A stretch of 64,000 nt of DNA. Origin: an uncultured Collinsella sp. (GTDB lineage: Bacteria; Actinomycetota; Coriobacteriia; Coriobacteriales; Coriobacteriaceae). The stretch lies in assembly GCA_900541685.1 (NCBI GenBank), contig UQKM01000001.1:209531-273530 (forward strand), in the 5' to 3' direction. The position numbers and the translations under genes are program-made. The notes beneath the pieces are model-generated. The model was given only the letters and a program-made list of their open reading frames with translations, had not been told where the DNA came from and did not search any database. Shown piece after piece: positions 57,013-64,000 of the stretch. Every line of letters begins with the position of its first letter. Position 1 is the stretch's first letter.

Positions 57013-57146
57013 CTTCTAGTTCCCCTCGTAGTCGTTTGAACGTTCGGGATACTTTAGCACAGTGCAGCGTCAGGCGCGACCGCATCACGGTAAAACTCGA
57101 GTGCGCCGCTATGATTTACAGGATGGTTACATGGGGGAGGGGTGCT

Positions 57147-57224
57147 TTACTCCTCGGGCAAATCCAAATCTGCGAGCGAAGGCATGAGGTTCTCTAGGCG
57201 CTTGATTTCTTCGTCGCAAATTAG
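57147..57224 (-). pseudogene. possible gene remnant (C-terminal fragment)
   Basis: On the minus strand, 25 sense codons reading LICDEEIKRLENLMPSLADL and ending DLPEE-stop follow directly on an in-frame TAG, with no start codon context. Charge pattern and codon use look coding. It may be the tail of a lost gene, or chance. It lies in the 226-base gap between the antiporter stop and serC. Confidence 0.25.
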
Positions 57225-57238
57225 CTAACCCCTGGTCA

Positions 57239-58840
57239 CTACGACGCCAGTGTGGCGATGACAGCTTCGTCGCCGGCGTGGACTTGGGTGTTGCCGTCGG
57301 GGATGATCGTTTGGCCTTCGCGCTTGAGCATCACCACGATAAACGGGTGCTTGCCCTGCGGCACGTCGCGCAGGCGCTGACCGGCCAGGCGACCGTGGGG
57401 CGTCACGGTGACCTCGCGCAGCGTAACCTCGGCACGCTCTTCAAACGTTGGCGCGGCCATAACCAGAAGGTCGCCTTCTTCAATTACGGTGTCGCCGTTG
57501 GGCAGCACGGGGTGTGCGCCGTCACGCAGCACCAGGACCACGAGCATGTCCGTCGCACTGCCAATATCCGCAAGCGAGCGACCGGCAAACGGATGGCCCG
57601 CGCCCACCTTGAGCTTGACGAACGACATGCCGTTTTCGTCGCGGTAATCGTTAAAGGTGCGGCGCACATCGCCTGCTGCATCGATCATGTCGAGCTTCTT
57701 CGCCACCGCCGGTAGCAGCGATCCCTGCACCACAATGCTTGACACGGCAATCACAAACACCAGGTCAAACAGGTCGTGACCACCGGGAACACCGGTTACC
57801 ACGGCAAAGAGACTAAATACGACCGAAGCCGCGCCGCGCAGACCCGCCCAGCTTACGAGCGCAACCTGGCGAGGGTTGGTCTTAAAGGGCACCAGCAGCA
57901 GGCCCACGGCGATGGGGCGGCTCACGAAGAGCATAAACGCCATGAGCGCCAGGCCGGGTAGCAGCATTTGCGGCAGGCGCGCGGGCGTGACGAGTAGGCC
58001 CAGCAAAAAGAAGATGGTCATCTCGGCCATCTCGGTGAGGGTGTCAAAGAAGTGCGCCAGCTCGACCTTGCCGGTGATGTCGCTCGCGCCCAGCACAATG
58101 CCGGCCAGGTACACGGCCAAAAAGCCGTTGCCGCCCAGGTAGCTCGGCAGCGCGTAGGCGACGATTGCCACGGCGAACAAAAAGATGGTCTGCGCGCCCT
58201 CGGCTGTTGCGCGTGCGCGTTCAATCAGGTGGCCCGCCGCCCAGCCGATGGCAAGGCCCAGGCCCACGCCCAGGATAATCTGCTTGGCCAGCAGTGTGGG
58301 AATGTTGATGTCGCCGCCGGCTGCGAGTGTGGCGAGCACGGCGGTGAGCATGTAGGCGACGGGGTCGTTGGAGCCCGATTCGACCTCGAGCAGCGAGTCG
58401 GTGCCGCCCCTCAGCGAAAGGCTGTGCTCGCGCAGAACGCTAAAGACGCTGGCCGCGTCGGTGGACGCCACAACTGATCCCAGCAGCAGGCCGCCGATCC
58501 AGTCGAAGCCCAGTACAAAGTGCGCGAACACGCCGGTAATGCCGGCAGTGATGACGACGCCGAGCGTGCTCAGCAGCACCGCAGGCGCGGCGACGGGCTT
58601 GGCACGGTCGATGTTGGTGTTAAAACCGCCGTAGAACATGATGAACAGCAGCGCCGTGCTGCAGACGGTTTCGGTGAGCGCGTAGTCGCTAAAGTCGATG
58701 TGAGCCGGCCCGTTGACGCCCAACAGCATGCCGAGCGCGATAAAGATGAGCAGGGTGGGGAAGGGGAGTTTTTTGCCGACGGGCTTGATGGTCAGGCACA
58801 GAATAATAACGAGGCCGATAAAGAGAAGGATCTGGTTCAT
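57239..58840 (-). CDS. CPA1-type K+/Na+:H+ antiporter with TrkA-C domains
   Basis: The protein has 533 residues. About 12-13 membrane helices (1-385) contain the exchanger core VVASTDAASVFSVL and LLEVESGSNDPVAYML, in which the Asp pair is conserved. LVSWAGLRGAASVVFSLFAV is a late helix. Two regulatory TrkA-C-like modules follow (about 395-470 and 475-533): VKLKVGAGHPFAGRSLADIG and RLAGQRLRDVPQGKHPFIVV. This matches NhaP2/CvrA-type potassium/proton antiporters used in ion and pH homeostasis. It is encoded alone. Confidence 0.92.
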   Translation of the reverse strand: MNQILLFIGLVIILCLTIKPVGKKLPFPTLLIFIALGMLLGVNGPAHIDFSDYALTETVCSTALLFIMFYGGFNTNIDRAKPVAAPAVLLSTLGVVITAGITGVFAHFVLGFDWIGGLLLGSVVASTDAASVFSVLREHSLSLRGGTDSLLEVESGSNDPVAYMLTAVLATLAAGGDINIPTLLAKQIILGVGLGLAIGWAAGHLIERARATAEGAQTIFLFAVAIVAYALPSYLGGNGFLAVYLAGIVLGASDITGKVELAHFFDTLTEMAEMTIFFLLGLLVTPARLPQMLLPGLALMAFMLFVSRPIAVGLLLVPFKTNPRQVALVSWAGLRGAASVVFSLFAVVTGVPGGHDLFDLVFVIAVSSIVVQGSLLPAVAKKLDMIDAAGDVRRTFNDYRDENGMSFVKLKVGAGHPFAGRSLADIGSATDMLVVLVLRDGAHPVLPNGDTVIEEGDLLVMAAPTFEERAEVTLREVTVTPHGRLAGQRLRDVPQGKHPFIVVMLKREGQTIIPDGNTQVHAGDEAVIATLAS

Positions 58841-59050
58841 GGATGGTGTCCGCTCCTGGGTGGTTGGCGTGGCACGGTCAGTTGTCTGCGGTTATTTGTA
58901 CCCAAAGATGGTGGGTTTATGGGGTTAGATTGCGGGCGTGCGCGATATCGTCATAGACGGCTGCCGTCTTTGCCTCTGCTCGGAAACCCTTTCCAGCTTT
59001 ATTGCAACGGAGTACAATGGGTAACGTTTAAGTTCAACTTGAAGTTTTAG

Positions 59051-59075
59051 TTGCGGCACCGGGCTTCGGCCGCAA
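59051..59075 (+). promoter_or_regulatory. hairpin in the leader of the phosphatase gene
   Basis: TTGCGGC (59051-59057) and GCCGCAA (59069-59075) can pair, just before AAGGAG (59079-59084). A dyad TTCAA-C-TTGAA lies at 59033-59043. They could modulate expression; there is no further support. Confidence 0.3.
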
Positions 59076-59093
59076 TGCAAGGAGAGGCGTACC

Positions 59094-59933
59094 ATGGCGA
59101 TCTATGTGACATCTGATGCTCACGGGCACGTGCGTGCGCTTGACGAGGCCCTGTCTAAGATTTCGCTGGCGTCCGACGACACGCTGTACGTGCTGGGCGA
59201 CATGATCGATCGCGGGCCCGATCCGGTCGGCGTTATTAAGCTCGTGCGCTCGCTGCCCAACGCCCGCGTGCTCAAGGGCAATCACGAGCAGATCATGCTC
59301 GATGCCATCATTGGCCAGGATCCGCTCGATGCCGAGACCTGGGATATCAACGGTGGCTGGACGACGCGCGAGCAGCTCAACGACATGGAATTTGACGCAT
59401 ACGAGGAGCTCGTGCGATGGATGGCCGCGCTGCCGCTCTACGCGGTGGCCGAGACCGAGGAGCGCCCGTATCTGCTGGTACATGCTGGAATCGAGATGAA
59501 GGCGGCGCGCGCGTTTTTGCTTGAGCATGGCGTCGATTGTGCCGATGGCGTTGGAGCGGTGGGTGCCGATCGCGAGCTGCTGCAGCAGATGCTCGCGGTG
59601 CAGTCGGCCGATGACCTGCTGTGGATTCGTCACGGCTATTGGGATGCGCCGACCGGGCTGCTTTCTGCCGAGGGCAAGGGTCCGGTCGTGGTGAGCGGTC
59701 ACACGCCAACGGTGTCGCTCGGGCGTTATTGCGAGGTCGGTGGTCTTGCGGGGCTCGATGAGGAGTCGGGCCGCGGGCAGATCGTGCGCCTGGGCGGCGA
59801 GGATGCCGCCGGTGTGCCCGATCGCATCGATATCGACTGCGCCGCCGCCACCGGCTCCGAGTTCGGCCGCGTCGGTATCCTGCGCCTTGATGACGGCGCC
59901 GAGTTCTATGCGAACATCAACCCAGGCGAATAA
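59094..59933 (+). CDS. calcineurin-like serine/threonine-type metallophosphatase
   Basis: This 279-residue phosphatase has motif I YVTSDAHGHVRALDEAL, motif II LYVLGDMIDRGPDPVG, motif III LKGNHEQ, then LLVHAG and VVSGHTPTVSL. This set is that of PPP-like bacterial phosphatases (PrpA/ApaH-like). It may dephosphorylate proteins or Ap4A-type nucleotides; the sequence does not separate these. AAGGAG precedes ATG 59094. A strong terminator lies 129 bases after the stop. Confidence 0.9.
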   Translation: MAIYVTSDAHGHVRALDEALSKISLASDDTLYVLGDMIDRGPDPVGVIKLVRSLPNARVLKGNHEQIMLDAIIGQDPLDAETWDINGGWTTREQLNDMEFDAYEELVRWMAALPLYAVAETEERPYLLVHAGIEMKAARAFLLEHGVDCADGVGAVGADRELLQQMLAVQSADDLLWIRHGYWDAPTGLLSAEGKGPVVVSGHTPTVSLGRYCEVGGLAGLDEESGRGQIVRLGGEDAAGVPDRIDIDCAAATGSEFGRVGILRLDDGAEFYANINPGE

Positions 59934-60061
59934 TCGGTGCAAAGGGTAGCTAATTTGGGACGGAGCTTTTTTGACTACTTTCGGAGAATAGCGCCTTCTT
60001 GCTCGGTAAGCGCGAGAAATGAGGAGCGTCTGCGTCCTCGGCAGTGCGAAAATGCTCGAAA

Positions 60062-60105
60062 AACCATCGCAACGGAGTCAAACGACGTTGCGACGGTTCT
60101 TTTTT
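60062..60105 (+). terminator. rho-independent terminator of the phosphatase gene
   Basis: AACCATCGCAACG (60062-60074) pairs with CGTTGCGACGGTT (60086-60098) with one mismatch, followed by CTTTTTT. From 59934 to 60061 there is no gene. Confidence 0.85.
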
Positions 60106-60118
60106 GGCTGCCCGCTGG

Positions 60119-60241
60119 CTAAGTGAGTAGACTTTTTTGGAAATGCCGAGCAGCCGGCAAATTTGCCTCAACAAAACCGCAGGTCACTGACTTGTGTTTT
60201 GCCGGTGTGGTCAGGGATTCGGCAAAAGTCTACTCACTTAG
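60119..60241. mobile_element. MITE-like element with 18-bp terminal inverted repeats
   Basis: CTAAGTGAGTAGACTTTT (60119-60136) is exactly inverted at 60224-60241. The 87-base interior has GCCGGCAAATT and TTTTGCCGGTG as a second inverted pair and no gene. It stands between the terminator and the flippase stop. Confidence 0.65.
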
Positions 60242-60288
60242 TTTTGCGTGTCACAAATCGTCCGCAACGAGACCCCCCATTGCGCCAA

Positions 60289-61863
60289 TTAGGCGCCGTA
60301 CGGGTTGCGGTCGCGCTCGATGCGTTGGCGGATGTGGGCGTATTCGATAATCAGCAGCACCAGGAGTAGGGCCATGATGGCTAGGTAGCTCACCACGGCG
60401 CCCATCAGACCCAGCAGGTTGATCAGGATCACCGGCAGCACTACGCTTACGGCGAAGCAGATCAGGTAGATTTTGGTGACGTCGCCGGCATGGCGCAGCA
60501 CCGTGATGATGGCGTAGATAAAGTCGATGGCCGCGGTGACGCCGCCGGCGACAACCATCAGCAGTGCCAGCGTGCGGTAGCGCTCAAAATTGAGGCCGTA
60601 CATGAAGCTCATGAGGGGAATACCGGGACCTGCCATAAATGCGGCGCACACGCTGGTGATGACCACGATCAGTGCCATAACGGCAACAATAATCAGGTCA
60701 AAGCGGCGACGCTTGCGCGGATTCGTCCAAATGCTCGACAGACGCAGAAGCTGCGGTTTATAGACAAATCCGATGCTCAACAAAATGGCCTGCGCTGGAA
60801 AGAACAGGGCATTAAAGTACAGCTGATATTTGTATGCCAGCGTGCCTTCCATCACAAACTTGGGCATGCTCTCAATAAGGTTGAACAGGAACAGTGCACC
60901 AAAGAGCGGGGCGCACTGGACAAACAGGTGGCCGACCTCGCGCAGGCTCACGTGGCGCGATTTTTCGGTCTCGAGCAGGGCAAGCGGCGCGGTGACCAGC
61001 ACGAGCGAGGCGATGGCGGTGACACCCATGGCCATGGCCGCGATGGGCATACTGCGCGTGAGGAACAGCGCCACGCTAAAGACCGCGATGACGCCGACGG
61101 ATCGTAGCGTTTGGCTCATGCCGGCCAGGTAGAGTTTGTCGGCCTGCTGCAGGCGGCCCTCGTACACGTCGGCAATGCCGTCGATCACCTTATACAGGTA
61201 GACGCCCAGGCCGATTGTGGCCATCTGCGCATCGTAGCCGCGGGCGCTGCTGTATACCAGGCCGCATGCCAGCGCGAGCGCTCCGCAGATCAAGCGGTTG
61301 AGCTGGTAAGAGGCAAAGGACGTCTTTTCGTCGATATCCGAGACCTGGAAATTGCGCACGCCGTAGTTGCACGCGATCATGATGAGCGTGCCGGTGACAA
61401 AGGCGATGGAGAATTTGCCAGCCTCCTCGGCGCCCACGAGTTGTGTGGACACGATGGTGAGCAACGGAAACGCCATGCCCCACACGGCGGTGCCCAGGGT
61501 ATTCCAAAGGTAGTCGCGACGGGTGGCGTGATCTTCGTACTCGGCTTCTTGCGTGGAGAAGCCGCCGCCGTAGACGGCTCCGAGCAGGCGGTTCCACCAG
61601 GCATTGACCATGCGGTGGATGGGGCCGGGCTGGCGATCGCGCTCGCGGCGACGGCGTGTGGCCTGGCTGCTGTCGGGACCGCCGGCGTTACGCTGGCTTA
61701 GCTCTTGGATTCGTGCGAGCTCCTCGGCGGTGTGCGATGCGGGGAACAGGCCGTTCTCGATGCGTCCGCCCTGCCCGTGCGCCCCGTCCGATACGGTGGG
61801 GTCGGCGACGCCATTGCGGCGGGCGATGGCGCGGCGAATGCTATCGATGGGCGTGATGCTCAA
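60289..61863 (-). CDS. polysaccharide flippase-like (MATE/MOP superfamily) membrane protein
   Basis: The protein has about 524 residues. A polar ~110-residue N-terminus is followed by 12-14 predicted membrane helices in the pattern of Wzx/RfbX-type flippases: TLGTAVWGMAFPLLTIVSTQ, NYGVRNFQVSDIDEKTSFAS, LFNLIESMPKFVMEG and FFPAQAILLSIGFVYKPQLL. These export lipid-linked sugar units for surface polymers. No glycan gene cluster surrounds it, so the substrate is open. The start is TTG 61863 with AAAGGA upstream. The frame is open upstream to 62181 but runs through the repeat region and is not part of the gene. Confidence 0.82.
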   Translation of the reverse strand: MSITPIDSIRRAIARRNGVADPTVSDGAHGQGGRIENGLFPASHTAEELARIQELSQRNAGGPDSSQATRRRRERDRQPGPIHRMVNAWWNRLLGAVYGGGFSTQEAEYEDHATRRDYLWNTLGTAVWGMAFPLLTIVSTQLVGAEEAGKFSIAFVTGTLIMIACNYGVRNFQVSDIDEKTSFASYQLNRLICGALALACGLVYSSARGYDAQMATIGLGVYLYKVIDGIADVYEGRLQQADKLYLAGMSQTLRSVGVIAVFSVALFLTRSMPIAAMAMGVTAIASLVLVTAPLALLETEKSRHVSLREVGHLFVQCAPLFGALFLFNLIESMPKFVMEGTLAYKYQLYFNALFFPAQAILLSIGFVYKPQLLRLSSIWTNPRKRRRFDLIIVAVMALIVVITSVCAAFMAGPGIPLMSFMYGLNFERYRTLALLMVVAGGVTAAIDFIYAIITVLRHAGDVTKIYLICFAVSVVLPVILINLLGLMGAVVSYLAIMALLLVLLIIEYAHIRQRIERDRNPYGA

Positions 61864-61969
61864 AGCGGAGTCCTTTCTATTGCTGCGCTCTAGTATAGAC
61901 GCGACGGTGTTCGTTCGTGTTTTTGAACAGGTTGTTCGATAATTTCGGCGGCGCCATTCAGTAGACGGC

Positions 61970-62103
61970 ATTTGGGGACGTTCCTTATGTGCCGGCACTT
62001 TGGGAACGTCCCTAAGTGCCGGCATCCGGGGACGCTCCTTGGTTGTTGCCTGTTCAAGAGTGTCCCCAACGAATAGTCGTTTAAAAACGTCTCCAATGAC
62101 TAG
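61970..62103. repeat. GGGGACGTTC-type repeat cluster
   Basis: There are three palindromic units in a row. TTGGGGACGTTCC (61972-61984) has inverted GGGAACGTCCC and TGCCGGCA sequences. GGGGACGCTCC has a GTGTCCCC partner. AATAGTCGTTTAAAAACGTC followed by TCCAATGACTA repeats the right half of the element at 19716-19771. Together with 61864-61969 and 62104-62185 it fills the gap before pckA, and no gene is seen. Confidence 0.7.
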
Positions 62104-62185
62104 GCCGCTTGCGTGCGATTTTTGACCGTTGGGCGGGCTTGCCGCCCTTGCCGCAAAAACGTTTTTGCATATCGGGTACAACGGG

Positions 62186-62201
62186 CTTTACGTGAGTAAA
62201 G
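62186..62201. promoter_or_regulatory. palindrome upstream of pckA
   Basis: CTTTAC-GTGA-GTAAAG is a perfect 6-bp dyad 41-57 bases before the pckA start. Its position would suit an operator for carbon-source control. No regulator is identified. Confidence 0.35.
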
Positions 62202-62242
62202 TGCGCGTCGCGTCCACGTGTCGCGTTTTTAAAGGAGGCCCC

Positions 62243-63913
62243 ATGCCTGGTGTTACCCCTGCAGATGTTTTGTCCAACTTTGGTATTACGCTGGTCGAAG
62301 ATCCCGCCGAGAATCAGCCCCGTCTGCTGGTCGATCTACCCGCCGCGGAGCTCGTCGAGCACGCTATCCGCCGCGAAGAAGGCCGCATGGCATCCAACGG
62401 CGCGCTGGTGATCGAGACGGGGGAGCGCACTGGTCGTTCCCCCAATGACCGCTTTATCGTTGACACGCCCGACGTGCACGACAAGATCGCCTGGGGCGCC
62501 GTCAACCGACCGCTTTCGATCGAGAGCTACGAGACCATCAAGGCCGGCATCGTCGACTACCTCAACGAGCGCGACGTGTTCGTCACTCGCGGTATGGCCG
62601 GTGCCGACCGCAACCATACGCGTCGTCTGCTTGTCGCCTGCGAGCGTGCCAGCCAGGCGCTCTTTATTAAGCAGATGCTCGCCCGCCCGCTTGCCCGTGA
62701 AATCGCACGCACCGGCGAGCCGGACTTCTGCGTGCTCGCCGCGCCGGGCTACCAGTGCGATCCCGCCATCAAGGGCCTCAACTCCAGCGCCGCCGTGGTC
62801 ATTAACTTCCAGGAGCGCGTGATTCTGGTCGCCGGCACCGGCTACTCCGGCGAGATCAAAAAGTCCATTTTCAGCGTCATGAATTACCTGCTGCCCGTCG
62901 AGGACGACGTGCTGCCCATGCATTGCTCGGCCAGTATGGACCCCGTCACGCATGAGACCGCCGTGTTCTTTGGCCTCTCCGGCACCGGCAAGACCACGCT
63001 TTCGGCCAACCCCACGCGCCTGCTGATCGGCGACGACGAACACGGTTGGTCCGACATGGGCATCTTCAACATCGAGGGTGGCTGCTACGCCAAATGCGAG
63101 GGCCTGGACGCGTTCCACGAGCCTGAGATCTTCAACGCCGTCCGCTTTGGCGCGATCTGCGAAAACGTGGTGCTCGACGAGAACCGCAAGCCCAACTACG
63201 ACGACATCTCGATCACGCACAACACGCGCGTGGCATACCCTGTGGAGCACATTCCCAACGCGTGGACCAAGGGCATGGGCACCACTCCAAGCGTCGTGCT
63301 CTTCCTGACCTGCGATGCCTTTGGCGTGCTGCCGCCCATCTCGCGCCTGACGGCCGACTCCGCCATGTATCACTTTGTGACGGGCTTTACGGCCAAGATC
63401 CCCGGCACCGAGGTCGGCGTCACCGAGCCCACGCCCACGTTCTCTTCGCTGTTTGGCGAGCCGTTTATGCCGCTCGACCCCATGGTCTATGCCAAGATGC
63501 TCGGTGAGCGCATCGCCGACGGCCGCACGCGTGTGTACCTGGTCAACACCGGCTGGATCGGCGGCGGCTACGGCGTGGGTCATCGCATCGAGCTTGCCTA
63601 CACGCGCGCCCTGGTGGCCCGCGCCCTCGACGGTACCATCGAGGACAGCGAGTTCGTGCACGACGACATCTTTAACGTCGACATTCCCACCACGTGCCAC
63701 GGCGTACCCGACGGCATCCTGGTGCCGCGCCAGTATTGGCAGAGCACCGCTCGCTACGACGAGGCCGCGCACAACTTGGCCGTGATGTTCGAGGAGAACT
63801 TCGAGAAGAAGTACTCGCACCTGCCCGAATCCGTCAAGGCCGCCGGTCCGCATGCTCAGGTGCACGCCGACGCCCGTCATCGCGGCCACGGCCTGCTGGG
63901 ACTTCGCCACTAG
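62243..63913 (+). CDS. pckA: phosphoenolpyruvate carboxykinase (ATP)
   Basis: This 556-residue enzyme interconverts oxaloacetate and phosphoenolpyruvate with ATP. It works in gluconeogenesis or, in fermenting gut bacteria, often in CO2 fixation toward succinate. The kinase-1a (P-loop) motif is FFGLSGTGKTTLSANP, kinase-2 is LLIGDDEHGWSD and the substrate region includes ERTGRSPNDRFIVD and NNAxP-like VEHIPNAWTKG. WIGGGYGVGHRIELAYTRA and LVPRQYW are also typical. AAAGGAGG precedes ATG 62243. A ~15-residue tail after AAGPHAQVHADARHRGHG is slightly longer than usual. It pairs functionally with fbp at 8897. Confidence 0.96.
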   Translation: MPGVTPADVLSNFGITLVEDPAENQPRLLVDLPAAELVEHAIRREEGRMASNGALVIETGERTGRSPNDRFIVDTPDVHDKIAWGAVNRPLSIESYETIKAGIVDYLNERDVFVTRGMAGADRNHTRRLLVACERASQALFIKQMLARPLAREIARTGEPDFCVLAAPGYQCDPAIKGLNSSAAVVINFQERVILVAGTGYSGEIKKSIFSVMNYLLPVEDDVLPMHCSASMDPVTHETAVFFGLSGTGKTTLSANPTRLLIGDDEHGWSDMGIFNIEGGCYAKCEGLDAFHEPEIFNAVRFGAICENVVLDENRKPNYDDISITHNTRVAYPVEHIPNAWTKGMGTTPSVVLFLTCDAFGVLPPISRLTADSAMYHFVTGFTAKIPGTEVGVTEPTPTFSSLFGEPFMPLDPMVYAKMLGERIADGRTRVYLVNTGWIGGGYGVGHRIELAYTRALVARALDGTIEDSEFVHDDIFNVDIPTTCHGVPDGILVPRQYWQSTARYDEAAHNLAVMFEENFEKKYSHLPESVKAAGPHAQVHADARHRGHGLLGLRH

Positions 63914-64000
63914 CGTCGCCTCAGACCCAAAACCACCATAAAGGGGGTTGATTTTCAATCTCAACGCAACAGCCTGAACGGACCCCGCGTTTCCGCAGCT

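Noticed and set aside
61864..62181. N-terminal extension of the flippase-like protein
   Set aside because: The extension reads the GGGGACGTTC repeats in frame; a TTG start with AAAGGA at 61863 is better supported.
63928..63955. Third ACCACCAC hairpin after pckA
   Set aside because: Only the left arm is recognisable (AAAACCACCATAAAGG); the pairing arm is absent within the window, so it is mentioned but not listed as a repeat copy.

Overview
The window is a 64 kb piece of a high-G+C (about 60% by eye) bacterial chromosome. The gene mix suggests a Gram-positive gut actinobacterium of the class Coriobacteriia, most like Collinsella. The clues are wall-type surface proteins with a C-terminal membrane anchor, DegV lipid-binding proteins, a class III fructose-1,6-bisphosphatase, ATP-dependent PEP carboxykinase, M20 dipeptidases and a pair of nuclease-fold proteins that I associate with this class. 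The genus is an inference. No rRNA, tRNA, CRISPR array, prophage or complete insertion sequence was seen.

Layout. 0-2.5 kb: the end of an unknown gene, a phasin-like protein and a UbiB/ABC1 kinase. 2.6-7.7 kb: a promoter and cobalamin riboswitch before two surface proteins with transcobalamin-like DUF4430 domains. 7.8-16.9 kb: two GtrA proteins, class III FBPase, DegV, a TIM-barrel protein, a 56-residue membrane protein, an rRNA methyltransferase and a methionyl-tRNA synthetase. 17-24.2 kb: queuosine genes queH, queA and tgt, interrupted by a coiled-coil membrane protein, an SDR oxidoreductase and two copies of a complex structured repeat. 24.3-29.5 kb: a LOG-family protein, a RelB/YafQ-type toxin-antitoxin pair and a primase-helicase-PLD protein of TOTE conflict-system type, bracketed by direct repeats and accompanied by a MITE-like element. 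29.6-39.6 kb: DegV, HAD phosphatase, dipeptidase, pstSCAB, an ABC-F ATPase and another HAD phosphatase. 39.8-47.6 kb: metal homeostasis (DtxR-type regulator, P1B ATPase, separate HMA protein, ArsR/SmtB regulator, His-rich metal exporter), interrupted by a Vsr-like nuclease gene flanked by repeats and by an exonuclease. 47.7-54.3 kb: small enzymes, two histidine phosphatases, two hydrolase-type genes and a second Vsr-like protein. 54.6-64 kb: serA and serC, a CPA-type antiporter with TrkA-C domains, a metallophosphatase, a polysaccharide flippase-like protein and pckA.

How the genes work together. pckA and fbp supply the two irreversible steps of gluconeogenesis. serC and serA carry out two of the three steps of serine synthesis. 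queA, queH and tgt are the core of tRNA queuosine modification. pstSCAB is a complete high-affinity phosphate importer. The ArsR regulator, HMA protein and zinc/cadmium-type ATPase are tied together by near-identical palindromic operators. The DUF4430 proteins are probably cobalamin-capture or presentation proteins, because the riboswitch in front of them and the fold of their repeated domain point to the same ligand.

The intergenic regions are unusually rich in structured repeats. There are at least seven families of hairpins or terminal-inverted-repeat elements, several present twice or three times. The most striking sits 0-1 bases after the stop codon of three genes. It has a constant core hairpin and, in two copies, an outer stem of quite different sequence that is perfectly paired in each.
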